The notes beneath the pieces are model-generated. The model saw only the letters and a program-made list of their open reading frames with translations, did not search any database and was not told the DNA's origin. Position numbers and translations under genes: made by a program. Positions 22,683-36,400 of a DNA stretch of 64,000 bases are shown piece after piece (positions within the stretch are counted from its first letter, which is position 1; each line of letters begins with the position of its first letter). Source of the DNA: Citrus sinensis (Eukaryota > Streptophyta > Magnoliopsida > Sapindales > Rutaceae); the NCBI RefSeq assembly GCF_022201045.2, contig NC_068558.1, forward strand, positions 5,361,501 through 5,425,500, in the 5' to 3' direction.

Positions 22683-25600
22683 ATTATATCGTAAATAACA
22701 ACCCGTCAAGTTATAAATTAATTAATTACATCATAAATAACAACCCATCAAGTGCAAGTCATTGTATATAAGAGAACAAATGTGAAAGTTTAATTTCATG
22801 CTTCTGATAAGATCTCATGGCCTTTAAACTTTATGCTGTTTCTGTTTATCTTTTCGAGCATTAATTTAATACTCAGTTTGTTAAATTCAGCAGTAATTCC
22901 TGCGTGCTATATACTTGCAAGGAAATGCTACCATATCACTCATCAGGTTGTGATGATGACAGCATGACAATTCTCTTCTGGGTTTCATTATCTCATTATT
23001 ACACTTGCAAGAATATTTCGGATTGCAGAACAAATTAAAGTACCGTTTCGTGTGAGGAAGCATCTGGGTAGAATCAAGAATTAATGTCACTGCATTCAAC
23101 TCATTAAAGTCGTTAATATTTTGAGTGATGCGCTTTAATTCTTATCCAAATATTGGACTAGATTTGATTTGATTGCTTAATTCGTACTGTAAACATTTGG
23201 ACTATGTCAACATATAAATTGATCTAAGACGACATTGCAATAGGAATCTGATCATAAATTTAGTGGTGCCACGGTTACATCTTTTGAAAATTATAATAAA
23301 GAAAAAGTTTCCTTCACTCCCGATCGATGTCCGCACATTTTAAAATATATATTTAGTTACACACGGCAGCGTATGATTTATTAAAAAAGAAAAAAAAAAG
23401 AAAAAAGAAAAAGAAAGCTCCCAGTCTGGCTCACAAGCTAAGGAGAAGAAAATATCTTACTCACTCTTTTTCAAAATTTCATTTTCATTTTCCATTTGTT
23501 GAGTGAAAGCGAAGGGATTAAGATCCATTAGCGTAGTAAATTTTTGCCTTCGCTAGATATCAAAGTTGGTGGACCACATGTTGTTGACTGGACGAGAAAA
23601 TGAAAATGCTCACAATAAATTTTAACGTCGATTTTGAATTTTTGACCGAATAAAAATGTTGAGGACGAATTAGAAAAATCACAGCACAAAAAGAATCATT
23701 AATTCCAGGCTGTAAGGCTGTCTGTATACAGCGGATACATCTTTCGATTTAAAGTCTCCAATCTTCAATTCCATAGACCGATTTGTAATATTGATTGTCT
23801 TCTTATGGGCAATTATTAAAGGAAGCGAGCCTTCGATGTGAATGTCGCTGTTTTAAATTATGAACGTAAATCGATTGGTATAATAACTAATTACCACTTG
23901 GGTGAGTTAAATAATATCACATAATTTGATCTAATTTGTTATAGTAATTGAAATATAAATTTAAGTATCTCAATCAAATAAATATAAAATTATTTTTAAT
24001 AAGATGAATCTGGTGCAGAGACATTTATTATAGTCCCGACTTTTAATTTACATACATTTTATAAAAAATAAAAAAAAGAACGCCTTCAATTAAAGAGTTT
24101 CTAATTACGCTAATTATTAAAGTTAAAACACGAAATGTTCAAGAGAAAATGACCAGCTCGGAGTGTGACTCAAGCATCCAATGCTGCAAAAGCGTATTAA
24201 AACGTGTAAGTTATTGCACGAATTAAACCACTTGATAAGGATATTTTTGTCCTGGAGGTGAAGAAGAAGATAATACCTCTAATTAAGACCTTAATGAAAT
24301 AATTAGCGTAAAATATATAGGTTATTTTCAGTGGTCTGATTTATTTTTCTATTTTTTTATTTTCAGTATTGAATTGGAATATTATCCTTATTGATGTCTA
24401 TGTGAGGGACAACAAAATGGCCCGCATAAAGAATGAAAAGAGAGTTACCCAATAAATAGAAGATAAGTGGCTATGGAAGGTCCTAGCTCTCTTTTTCTTT
24501 CTTTTGCGTCGGAAAAGGCTTTTTACTCAAATGATTAATAGTATCCTTTTTATACTTTTGATGCATGAGAGAGATTCTTAATTTGACAAAAATGCAGCTT
24601 GTAAGTTACTGTAAGGGTAACCGTGGGTATGATTTATCTTTATCCCAAGACATGTCGACGAGCATCCTTTAACATCAGTGCTAGGTGGTGAGAAAGCTGA
24701 GAGAAATTAGTTTTCTCTCTCTCTATTATTTTCTTCATATTTTCTCTCAATGCTTTTTCAACTTTCTCTCTACTTAGCATTTTTTTAAATTTAAAAAGAG
24801 ACTTCGAGTCAATTCTCTCTTGATTTTGTGTTATGACTACAGTTTTAAGACTTGAAACTTCTAACCATTCTAATTAATTGCCCCCCATCCCCCCCCCCCC
24901 CCCCCAACAACAAAAAAACCTACAAAAAATTGCCATTTGGTATAAGTTTGGCTACTTTGCTTCTTCTTCATGAGCTTTACTTGAAGCCAGTCTTTAATCT
25001 AAATAAAATTTAATGGATTTCTTATTGTAAAATATGCAAATATCACTCAATATATAGAGTGAGGAGGCTCTACCGTGATTTGAGCAAAAGGGTCGGAACA
25101 TTACCTTATTTTTAGTGCTTCATAAAATCTAAGGGCCTGTTCAGTAGCGTTTTATGGAGTCCATTTTCATTTTTGTTTCAAAAATTTGAGTGAAGTACGA
25201 GTTCGGCAATTGTATTATGAAAGCACACTCGAAAAATGCAAAATACAAGTGGCACAAATTAGCCATGTAACAGGAAACAACTTTTAGGCGCTCTCCGCAT
25301 TTTGTAAAACAAATTATAAAAATCCCTTTAAAGAAATTAAAAACATGCGACACGAATCTATGTCCTTCTTTGCAATCTGTTGAGAGGTTAAAGACAACGA
25401 GGCAACATGGGGATGGGTTGAAGAGATGATCGATGACAGAAGGGGGTCATCATCGACGGTGGCAAGTGTGGCGGCGGTGATGGGCGGGATTTGAGATCTT
25501 GGTCGCAGGTTTCGCTTCCGTTTTGGCCGTGAACGGGCTGTGATGGTAGCTGCTGGTCTGAAGGAAGGTTGTCGGTGTGTGGGGGTGGTGCCGATGGTGG

Positions 25601-25728
25601 CAAAGCACCACCACCGGCGGGCTTTGAAACCATGGGCACCTGGTCAAGATCGGTCAACAGTAGGAAATTTGAATTTGTTTTAACTCAATAAAAGTAGATT
25701 AATTAACTTTGTTGTGAAGGGTAGATGA
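22683..25728. other. Intergenic, AT-rich, with one GC-rich island
   Basis: No gene is supported. Notable items are a run of C at 24891-24905, a lone GGGCCTGTTCAGTAGCG end at 25134, and a GC-rich island of about 280 bp (25390-25660). The island's minus-strand frame (25388-25657) is Pro-rich but has no recognisable domain. Confidence 0.5.
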
Positions 25729-26356
25729 TAGAGTTGTTAAAATTTAACATGAGTCGATTAGGCGACACGAACACGACATAAATAAATAGGTATAAATAGT
25801 TAAAATTGACACGATTATTATATGGGTTGGATCATGTTGACATGATTTTTTTTTTTTTTGTGTCAGGTTATAATTAAAGTTCTTGACTCATTTATCTGAA
25901 TAATATCACGATTATATTTTCTATTTTAAATTAATTTTGAGGTTCTTGTTATCAAAACTCAAATATTGGACATAATTATCTCTTTTTAATTTTATTTGGA
26001 AGACGGACATATACACAATGTTTTATTTATAAAATTTTATATAAATTTAAAACTTTAATAGTGTAAATATGTAAAATATTGATACACATATATATTTTAT
26101 GATATCGACATATAGTATTATTTACATATATACAATTTAAACTTTAAATAGTGTAAATGTGTAATAGTTTGAGGGGGCGTGTGACATTTGTTAAATATAT
26201 AGATATTAAACGGATTATTAGATAATCGGTTTATTTTTCGTGTCAGGTTTGAGTCTTAATATTTTAACACGATTATTAAATGGGTCGTGTTTGAGTCGAC
26301 TTAAATTTAACATGACATGAAACTGACATGATACGAACATAACTTCGCCAGCTCTA
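25729..26356. mobile_element. hAT-like MITE, 628 bp
   Basis: The ends read TAGAGTTGTTAAAATTTAAC on the left and, reverse-complemented, TAGAGCTGGCGAAGTTATG on the right. The flanks GTAGATGA and GTTGATAA agree at 6 of 8 positions, as expected of an aged 8-bp target duplication. The interior carries repeated ACACGA-, GACATGA- and GGTTTA-type words near both ends and no coding sequence. Confidence 0.65.
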
Positions 26357-26364
26357 GTTGATAA

Positions 26365-28228
26365 TGTCATATTCTCAATACACTGCTGACATTTTCATTG
26401 CATGTGTGCCTACTAATACGAACCAATTTGGTTTCCTTGAAGCAGTTGCCGGATCTAAATTGTATAGATGCTTGTGAGCATTTCATTTCATATCAATGAT
26501 GTCACACAGGTTGTTAGGTTGTTAGCTCTGAATGATGGGACCAAGTTGATTGTTCTAAGAAATGAGCCTGAAAAACAATTATTTTGTTTAAATTATGTGT
26601 TATAATATATATATTAATTATAGTGTAAAAATAATAACAATATAAAACTTTTTTATATTAATGTTAATACTAAATTATTTATGATATGTTTGTGTATGTA
26701 TTAGTTCAATAATTATTTGATTGTAAATATCATTTAATTATTTAGTAAAAATTATTTTTAAAAATAGTACTATCAAGCACATATTTATTATTTTTATCCT
26801 TCTAAATTATATCTACTAAATATATATTACTATTTTCATTTTTAAAATATAAGATATAAAAAATAATATTAAACACATATTTAAATTTAAAATATAATAA
26901 TTATAAAATATTATTTTTATTTTTATTAAAAAAAAACTAATTTAAAAACAATACGAACATGCGCTGAGAAGTTAGGAAGTCACTCGCCGGTCATTATGAA
27001 TCTGATGGCATGTCGACAAACCGCGCTGGCCTGTGCGTGCGTGGAATGACCACAGTCCAGGCCGCGTACGGATTGAACGGAGCATGCCACCGCATAAGAT
27101 CTTTATTTTGGAGTGGGCTAAGTGCCTTTATTTTGTTACATGTCCCAATCTAAATTCTTCTGTCATGTCCACTTGGATCATTTACTTATCGCAAACATTA
27201 GGATGTAATTATTGATAGACAATTAAGAGAATTTGACGCATCGTCCAGCTGGGATCACTATCTAATCAATTATTGGGATTTTATGCGTACCGCAGATACG
27301 CCCTTTTTTTGTACTTTAAACTAATTGATGAATTATTAAAATTCTAACACATGGGCTCATTAATATATGAATTTAATTATGGTGTAACTGTGATATTATA
27401 TTATAATTATTTTTAAATATTATAATTAATTATTATGAAAACAAATGATTGGTACCACAGTTGCACTCAATCATTAAATCCAGCTAATAACGGAAAAGCT
27501 GAACCCATATATATAATATAACTCCTAAGAACTCGTAGATATATATTAAATGATGCTACCATAGTACCATTGAGTGACATCATGCATTCTAGAGAAATAG
27601 AACCTTAACTTAATTAATCTCAAATGTTTTTTTTTTCTTGACAAATAAAATCATGTATAGTAAAATTAAATTTGATAATATAATATTACCGACAAGGAAT
27701 TCACCGTGCGCCACTACGAATAGACCGAAAATGTATTTACATGGGAACCTGAGAAAGAGCACGAAACGTACTCGCACGACAAAACATCACACGCACTATA
27801 CTTTATAGTAATTCAATATTTTCTTTTACAAAGAAAAAGAAAAAGAAAAAGTGAAATAATTAATGAGGAGATAAAGGAGTAAAGAGTGACGAATCAGAGA
27901 GAAAGAAGATGATGGCCCAACGAAAGCACAAACCCTAAACTTGCAAGACAAGATAGAATATGCTATCACTACACACTACATTCCATTTTCAGGAAATTAC
28001 CAGACAGATCGTCGTTTTCAATGAAATTAATGTGCTTATAATTTCAGGCACGTCCAGCTTGCAAGTGTTAGCTCCTCTCCTCTAACTAAGTTACATGTGT
28101 CCCTTCCTCTCAAAAATGGCAAAAAGTCACATCATTACATGTGTCCCATTTTCTGTTAAAATGCAATTTTTTCTCGATTGACCGAAGTTCTGTCAAGATT
28201 ATCCTAACCTTTTACACTTTCCCTTAAT
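26365..28228. other. Gene-free AT-rich intergenic DNA
   Basis: Nothing coding was recognised. The stretch 26580-26950 is almost pure A/T. Low-complexity AG-rich sequence lies near 27826-27856. Confidence 0.55.
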
Positions 28229-28241
28229 GAATTAAAATTTT

Positions 28242-28358
28242 GGCTGGTGCTACGTTACGTTAATCGTAACGTGCGTACAATAATATTTGTAGGTTTTGCT
28301 ATAAAAATTATTGTTGTTTGTGGATGTACGTTACGATTAACGTAACGTAGCAAGATCC
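28242..28358. mobile_element. 117-bp palindromic MITE
   Basis: The arms start GGCTGGTGCTACGTTACG and, reverse-complemented from the right end, GGATCTTGCTACGTTACG. They stay identical through TTAATCGTAACGT, so roughly 35 bases pair around a loop of about 50. A 9-bp direct repeat TAAAATTTT flanks it at 28233-28241 and 28359-28367. Arm length and a 9-bp duplication fit a miniature Mutator-like insertion. The flanking repeat is A/T-only and itself nearly palindromic, so chance is not wholly excluded. Confidence 0.72.
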
Positions 28359-29639
28359 TAAAATTTTATTCAGAACTTGTTTTAGCATTTATTTGCAAAA
28401 GTTTATGAAAAAAAAATCATCCTATTCAAATAGCTAGTATGTTTCTAATTCTTTTTTCTCTCTCAAACAAAATCTTTTCTTGCTAAACAATACTAAATTT
28501 TTTTATATTTAATACAATTTAAACTATAAATATTTCAGTGAACAAAAGCCACTAAAAGAGAGAAGTCTAAAACAACATCATTCGATTGTTCATCCGAATA
28601 AGAGATAGTTCTTACTTTTGGCTATTACGGTGGGTTTCACAAGATGCGAAAGTCAAAAGGCACACAAATCTGATAACTAAAAAATAATAATAATGACATG
28701 AATACTTTTTTATTATTATTATTTGAACTCCACATGACTAATTATTATTAAACAAGTATGAATGTCCCTATATTATAGGTTAAATATCTGTTTAGTTTTT
28801 ATATTTTGAAAAATTATAGGATTATTTGAACCTATTAAAATACTTATTAAACCCAACTACTTAACAAACCCATCATCATAATTTAAAATTTTATGTTTTA
28901 CTTTCCAAATCCATCTCAATACCAATTATATCTTTACTGAACAAAACTATTATAATTTGTGCAAAAAAATTTTCACAGCTTCTCTGTCCTTTCTCTATCT
29001 CTACAAGTATTTATAGATTTTTCTCCACCATTAAATGTTAAGGTTTTACTCTCATATTCATTTTTCCATCCATTGTTTTTTGTCCCATTAACCTTTGAAT
29101 GTATTTTCGTTATTACACCAAATAACAAAATCATAAATCACACCAAAAAAAAAAAAAAATTTCTCCACTATTTATTTGCACTATATTCTCGCACACAAAT
29201 ATAGAAATCTTGACTAAAAACACACCCGAGTAATAAGAAATTGCGTTAGAAAGAACTTATTACCTAAATCCAACTTCCTTTAATCTTTATTTCCGTAGCA
29301 TGTGAGAAACAAAATTCAAATTCTATCATCTTTAAACTTTGGAGTAAGGCCAGATCAAGCAAGCAACTAACTTTCATTCCTCCTGCACTTTCCTTCTTTC
29401 ATTGACAAAGAATATCTCTTAAGCAATTATCCTCTACGATTCCAATTAATTCAATACCATTGAATATGATCCAATCAATACCCCATTGAACAAAGAGAGA
29501 GAACAATGCAAAGGAGATGAAGATGGAAAGAGCCTTTTTAAAAAAAATAAAATAAACATATTATCTTGTCTATATTTGTAATTTGCTTTTGAGATATTTT
29601 AGTAATAAAAAAATCATTAAAAGGTAGGTTTTGTGAGTA

Positions 29640-30200
29640 TTTTGGTGGTTCAAATAGCCTTACCCTTTGAAAAATATCTCAAAATACTCTTGTTATTGAA
29701 TTATGTGACACTATTGCCCTTATTTTTCTTGTCTTTTACAATTATACCTTTTTTACAATTTTAGAAATATTAATTATCTAATCCATGGTAAAAGTTAATT
29801 AATAAATCAACCATAATTATTTATTAGCAAATTAATCAATAATTATTGGTATGAATGAACTAGTGCTTTTTATACCCTTACGACAATCTTTTAATTGTTT
29901 AAAATAAAATAATTCTGGCAATGTTTAATACCTTGCAATTATAATCTTGCTAATAATTATTTATAAAAAAAATAATCCTATAAGTAAAATAACCAAAAAA
30001 ATTACATTTATTTTTACTTTACTTTTAAGGTTAATTTGTTAACTAATTATTCTGTAGATAAATTGATTAATATTTTCAAGAATATTGTTGTAAGGGTATT
30101 ACTATAAAAGCAAAGAAAAAGTAAGGACACAAGTGTTACATACTAACAACAAGAGTTTTTTGAGATATTTTTTAAAATACCGGGATTAAACGGACACTTA
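29640..30200. mobile_element. MITE-like element with about 110-bp inverted arms
   Basis: The left arm (about 29685-29790, from AAAATATCTCAAAATACTC) and the right arm (about 30050-30170, reverse-complemented AAAATATCTCAAAAAACTC) align over roughly 110 bases, through TTGTT, a GTGACACTATTGCCCTTA / GTAACACTTGTGTCCTTA block and on to GAAATATTAAT. A related right arm occurs at 40932-41083. Exact ends and target duplication could not be fixed. Confidence 0.6.
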
Positions 30201-31671
30201 GGCTAAAATATAGGGAATAAACAAATATTTACTCGAACAAGCAACTTCAAACGTATTAATTCTATATTAATACATGTTCGATTATACCCGGTTGACTAGC
30301 ACCTAATTTACGTATACAGTGTCGTTTGATTAGCAGTTATTTAGCATTGTGTAAGACCAAACGTGCATTTTAGATTTTGGAAACATCTCCTCATGAGGAT
30401 CACTAACAAGTGAAAGTTCAAAGCAAACAACATTCAGACCCTGATTAATTCTTCTGCCCCCTAGTTAGTGTCCTGAATAGTCGCCAATTACATTCAATCT
30501 ACAAGTCGAAAGGAACATTTCAGTGTTGCCGGGACGGACAAGCGGGGGCTAATGTCCCTATAAATTAAAAAAAGCTTCTTTCCTGTCCGGTCAAAGCCTT
30601 TGCCTTATGCCTCCTTTGAAAAGTTATAAAATAGATCCTATGGTTTCCAGCCTTTTTTTTTTCAAGGGTCAAAACTCTCCACCCTAAAATTATTATTATT
30701 ATTATTATTATTTGAAGAAATTTGTATCTATCATTGTTCAAAGTTATCATCCCCTTTAAATAAAATTTATATCTCCGTCTTTATAGTTGCAACATCTTTC
30801 TCTATGAAAACAAATAATAAGAGTATCACATCAAATTCATCGAGCTGTACGGTCACTCTCAATTAAATTAGTAAGAGATCAACAATTGGAGAAAAAATGG
30901 GACCACATTTTTCTTATAATCGACTACTACTACGCTACTAAACAATTGGAGAAGAAAAATAGGACCATTTTTTTCTTACAATCGACTACTACTCTACTTT
31001 GGACCGCACAAAAGTATACGGGAGAGATAATTTGAGCGTGCATGGCATGACTCATGAGTGAAAATAAAAATAAATCGGGCGTGGTGTTTAATTTGTTGAC
31101 GTTGCGGTCCTGTGACGTTGGAAACAAGTGACAGACGGTACAGGCTCAGTGGGGGCATCAACTGCGCATGAATTGGCACAATCTTGGCATCTTCTTATTA
31201 TTATGCATGACTTTTAAGTGAAGTTGCAGTAGCACATTGCCTTTCACGTTTCATCAAATTTGGGGGGCGACAGTCGAATAAGACATTGAGGATTCTCTTC
31301 TTCTTTTGAAGGGTATCTCTTTTTCAGCAGCCTTGTGGCGTAACACGAGACAAAAATTAAAATATTTTTTGTCTTTCTTCCTCCAATTTGCTTTGCCTTT
31401 TTTTTTTTTTGAAGTTCAAAATTTCATTGGCGTGGATCATGTAAGCTGAATGAGACTGGCCCAACGTTTACCAATCCGTCAACAAACTGGCTCAATTTTG
31501 TGGGCCTTAAGAACCATCTGGAACCAGTTTGGATTTGAAATATGTCGGGCTGAAACTGGAGTGATGTTATCTCGGCATCTTTCTAAGAACCTCTTATGAC
31601 TCCTTTTCTTTTATATCCCATTAAAATACTTAAAAAAATAATATATGTTTCTTATAACACTTCCTTTAAGA

Positions 31672-31848
31672 GTAATGTTATACATTCTAATTTTTTATCT
31701 AAAAAATAATCTCAGATGATGTGGCACTCATCGGTTGATTGGTGAGATGATACGATTAATTTCACTTAGATTTTGTAAAGAATTACTAACTACTCAATAA
31801 ATTATGCATCATTTGGGATAAAATGTGGGATATCATTACTCCTGTAAT
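31672..31848. mobile_element. Possible short MITE
   Basis: The ends AGTAATGTTATACATTCTAA and, reverse-complemented, AGTAATGATATCCCACATTT share AGTAATG-TAT, and both continue into T-rich arms around a middle with GATGTGGCA. Target duplication is not clear. Confidence 0.4.
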
Positions 31849-31969
31849 GATTAAGATAACTTTAAATAAAATATTGACTATAAAAAAAAACCGAATATTT
31901 TATTGTTCATTTTCTCAAGTTCAAATTATGGCAATAGAGAAAATTTTCTTCCAAGTACTTTTGGGGTGT

Positions 31970-32490
31970 GTTTACTTGTAGGATTAGGGAATCAGAATCC
32001 GGAATGAAAATGGTTGATAATGTTTACTTGTTAAAGTAGAAAGAGAAATGAGAATAATATATATGGAGCCTACATATTTTTGAGATTAAAGAATGGAAAC
32101 TTAATTCCTATGGAGGAGTTGGAAATCAAATTCTCATTCCTTGAACTCTCCATTTTACCTCGTAAAATTTTCATAATTTTCAAATTGCTCTCAATAAGTT
32201 TTGTCACTTTTATATTTTAGTCCCCAAAAATTTTAGAATATTTACAAATAGGTCCTTCGGTATTTAACAACAGCAGCAGGAACAACAACAACAATTAATT
32301 ATTTTGAATAATAATAATAAATATAATCACAATTACTATAATAAATAATGACAATAATCAATTAAGATCATTTTAGTAACTTGCAATAATCTATTGTGAT
32401 TCTAAAGACAAAGTAAATAATTTATTTTGATTTCTAATCTCCATTACGATTCATTCAATTCCAATTACCGATTAATGGAGGCACCAATAT
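31970..32490. mobile_element. Possible Tourist-like MITE fragment
   Basis: The left end GGTGTGTTTACTTGTAGGAT followed by GGAATCAGAATCC resembles the GTTTACTT-GGATTGGGAATC ends of the two 804-bp elements. The right side (around 32440-32490, reverse complement TAATCGGTAATTGGAATTGA) matches only loosely. Confidence 0.4.
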
Positions 32491-33406
32491 TTTATAGAAA
32501 ATATAAAACGAGTCTAAATAATTACACTATATTATACCAAAGTTGATTTTAGCAAGTTTTAACATTTTTTAATTATAAATGTTAGTCAAATTTGTAATGC
32601 AATTTAAATATATATATATATATATATAATTGTGTCATTTTTCTATGATGTTTTGTCCTTCAAAGTAGAAATCTTTTTTTGTAGAATAGGTTTTGGCATT
32701 TACTTGTTTATTTATTTTGTTTAATTGCAGTCGTGGTACCCCTTTTTTTTTTTAAAGATGTCGTTTATGTTAATTCTAGAGGTTAATTTAAAATCCTATC
32801 CCATGAAAGTAACACCAACCTATAATTTTCAAATTGTATCCATCATTCCTTGAAAAAAAAAAATTTTTTTGAACGTATCAGAATTTCAAAAGTCTTCAGT
32901 TGTTTCATTCACATAAACAATGTGACCATCAACATAGGATAAATTTTAACTACGTAATTCGTTCATCTTGCCACATAATTATAATAATCTAATAATATAT
33001 ATAATACACGTTTTGAGAGCCACACATTTTGTATTCAAATTTACGTGGCAAGATCCTGACCCTACATCTCCGGACAAGTCGAGATTATTCCCGCCCACTT
33101 TGATCAAACCGTTTCCTCGATTCCCTGCCGTAATCGAACCGGAACATTTTAAATTTTAATTTAAACGTAGGGCCCACAGCCAATCACAATCGTCAACAAG
33201 AGAGCCCTAGTTTGCCGCCACGTACCCATGGTTCACCCCCATTAAAACGCGCCACATTTGCCCCGCTGCCTCGTTTAAACCTCCTTTTGGCTTCCTCTCT
33301 TTTCTTCGAAGGGGAATCAAAACCCTAAGGTCTGAGGCATACCATAATACCGTATCATCCCTAAGCATTGAGGCCTACACACTGAAATCTCCCACCCTTT
33401 AAAACT

Positions 33407-36400
33407 ATGATCCCTAACTCCTACACCGTCGATTCGATCTCCCAATCACAAGACCTCGCCTCCAAGATCATATCATCCTCCACTCCGCAGCAAATCATCT
33501 CCGCCTGCGCCACCATTGAAACCTTCCTGCACTCGCGCTCGTCCGATCAGTCCCGCCACTTCTTCTCCATAACCTTCCCAACTCTCATCCTCAAACTCTT
33601 CGGCTTCACCAACGACTCCTCCGCCACGTCACCTCCCCAATGTTCAAGCTGGATCGACATTGTTTCCTCATCGAACGATCCTGATTTCGCCTCTAGGGTT
33701 TTTCATCTCCTCTCGCCCAACGGCGTCGTTTTCAACTCGATTTTCTCCATTGACCGTAAATCTCTGGTCAAATTCGTCTTCCCGACAGAACGATTACCGG
33801 AATGGGCCCGGTTCATGCTCTCTTCTGAAAAGGACGTTAAAATTCTCTCAAATTTGTGCCCGCTGTTCAAAGGTAAAGCGAAAGCTGATTCAATTAAGAG
33901 TCCAGGTTCAGTGTACCAGGTTCAGTTAAATGTTTTCGAGTATTACATGTTTTGGTTTGCTTATTACCCAATATGCAGAGCAAATAATGAAAACAATGTT
34001 GACAATCTCTTAACTAAAAGGACCAAAAAGGAGAAATTCAGGTTAGAGAATTGGACATATTCAATTCCTGGGTTTTCTAGCAATGCTAAGCGTGTACCAG
34101 AGCAAAAATTTGAGTGTAATCTTTACTTACGCCTATTGTATGCATATTTACGTGAATTTGTGCCTATTAGTGATCTAAATATGCACCAGCACCCCTATCG
34201 TAGCTCACTTTTGAATTACACTAGTGGTTATGATGGTTCAGTTTTATTGTGTGCGGAGTTTCTGGTTGATGCATTTCTGAACTATTGGCTGATTGATAAT
34301 GATTTTTCGCCTTTGAGTGTTAATGTGTGCAAGTGGTTTGGTGTGTCACCTCGGTTGTCGGTGGTTTTGAGGGAGATTCCGCCTACAAGTGGGTTAGGAG
34401 AGTTGGTCAAGTTGTTTGTTAAGTATCTGAATTTGAGTTCAGTTTTGGCTACGAATCAGTGTGAGAGTAATGCGGAGTGTAGTGGGAGTCCGAAGTGGAT
34501 GGTTACAGATTCACCTTCAGTCTTGTTTGATAGCATTGTGAAGAGTGGGGATTTGGCGTCAGTGGTGCCTTGTGTGTCTGCTGTCGGGTCTTGGAATGTG
34601 TGGATACAAAGGCCATTGTACAGGTTTATTTTGAGGACATTCTTGTTTTGTCCGGTGGGGACTTCGATCAAGAATGCATCCGAGGTGTTTTCCATCTGGG
34701 TTTGTTATATGGAGCCATGGAGTATTACCATTGATGATTTTGTTGGATTTGATGCACTTATAAATGGGTGTACTAAGAATGCTAGGAAGGAGGATTCTCG
34801 ATCCCAGGATTGTGGTTATTCGTCTTTGTGGCAGGGCTATGTGCTATCGAACTATCTATACTACAGTTCCTTGGTTATGCATTTTATTGGGTTTGCCCAC
34901 AAGTTTCTCCACACTGATCCTGAATATATTCTCCAGATGGTATTGAAGGTTTGTTTTCTATCCGAATCTTGGCTGAATTAATATGTCTCATTATGGGTAT
35001 CTAAACTATAAATTTTACATGCATTATCCTTTAAAGTTTCAGTGTTGTACCTAAGATTGTTGAGAACTATTTGAGTTCTTGATCTTCAACGTTAAATCTT
35101 GACTTGACTTTTGTTTAGCTGTGGTGAATTCATGTTTGGACTGACTGTGTGGCATTTGGTTTATTTATTGTTAATAGCTCGGTGCCTTAAGAATTGATAA
35201 GCTTTGATAATGTCCTGTTGGTCGGACAGTATCTCTTTGCTATGATCCTTTCTGGTCATAACTCAATTTGTTCAGTATATTTTGTGAATTTGCAGTATTA
35301 TTTTTGGGATGATTTATCGATGGCAAGAGTGCATGCTGTATTTGAACCTGGTGATGTACAATGACTTGTTTGGTTAGCGTCAAATCAATAACGACATGTT
35401 TCGTAAGTCACAAATTATATAACCAATGTTAGCATAATTTTGGTTAATTTCTTATCAATCTTTCTTCTCTCCTTTTACATTTTCCCTTTGTTTTTTTTAT
35501 TTTGGGGGGGTGGGGGGGAATCCGTAAACAAGTGTTGTTGCTATAATCTCTTTCGTATCAAAGTTTTGCAAACAATAGCTTCTTAATAAGGTGTATGTTT
35601 CTTTTTTTTTTTCTCTTTCTTTCTTTTGAAGATTAATAGATATATGTATTACAATAATATATGCAGTATAGTTGCTGAACCATGTTAATGCTCAGTCTTT
35701 GTTCTAAATCTTTCATGTTTCATTGTTTCTTCTCCTGTTTGTTCATTCGTTTCTTGTAATCAGGTTCTGAATATGTTGACGTCATCTAGAGAGCTTATGG
35801 ACCTTATAAAAAATGTAAATACTGTTTTCCATGCCGAACAAGCTAGATCTAGCAAATCAAAGCTTCATAGCTTATGCAGATTTGTTCCTACTATCCGGGA
35901 GCAGCTGCAGGTATGTTCATCCATGCACACTTAAGTGCTTTTCTATTCCAGTTTACTTAGTAAAGAACCAAATACAATGTGGCACTATATATTCTATGTA
36001 AAATTTCTTGTATGCTGAAGATTTTGAAGTTGAAAATTTTAATGGCATGTAATTCTGAGCCAGATGTTTAAGGTGTCATGTATCCTTTGACGACTTTTCA
36101 TTTTCATGTCTGCTTGATGTTACGTAGTTTAACCATAATATTGATTCTTAAAGGGATTACGCCAGCATTTGTCCCAAATATATTGATCAGCAACAGCATC
36201 TGATTGTTTAAGCATCATATATCACTTTAATGATTTTTAAAATTTTTGTTGGTAACTTGAGGACTGGGAGGATGGTTTATGTGAGAGTGATGCGGATGGA
36301 TCTTTCTTGCATGAAAATTGGAACAAAGATTTAAGACTCTTTGATGATGGAGAAGATGGTGGACAACGGCTTCTTCAGGTCCTTGTTTGTTATGTTCTTT

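Larger units (their letters stand above)
28368..33300. other. Gene-free intergenic DNA with several MITE-like inserts
   Basis: No coding gene is supported between here and the SMPD4-like gene. It contains inverted-repeat elements near 29640-30200, 31672-31848 and 31970-32490, an (ATT)n tract at about 30689-30711 and a TA microsatellite at about 32610-32628. GC content rises after about 33050, marking the promoter and 5' UTR of the next gene. Confidence 0.55.

Noticed and set aside
25388-25657. Minus-strand Pro-rich open frame of 89 codons as a gene
   Set aside because: No domain, no splice or promoter context, and the Pro bias follows from the GC-rich island. Kept only as a possible captured fragment.
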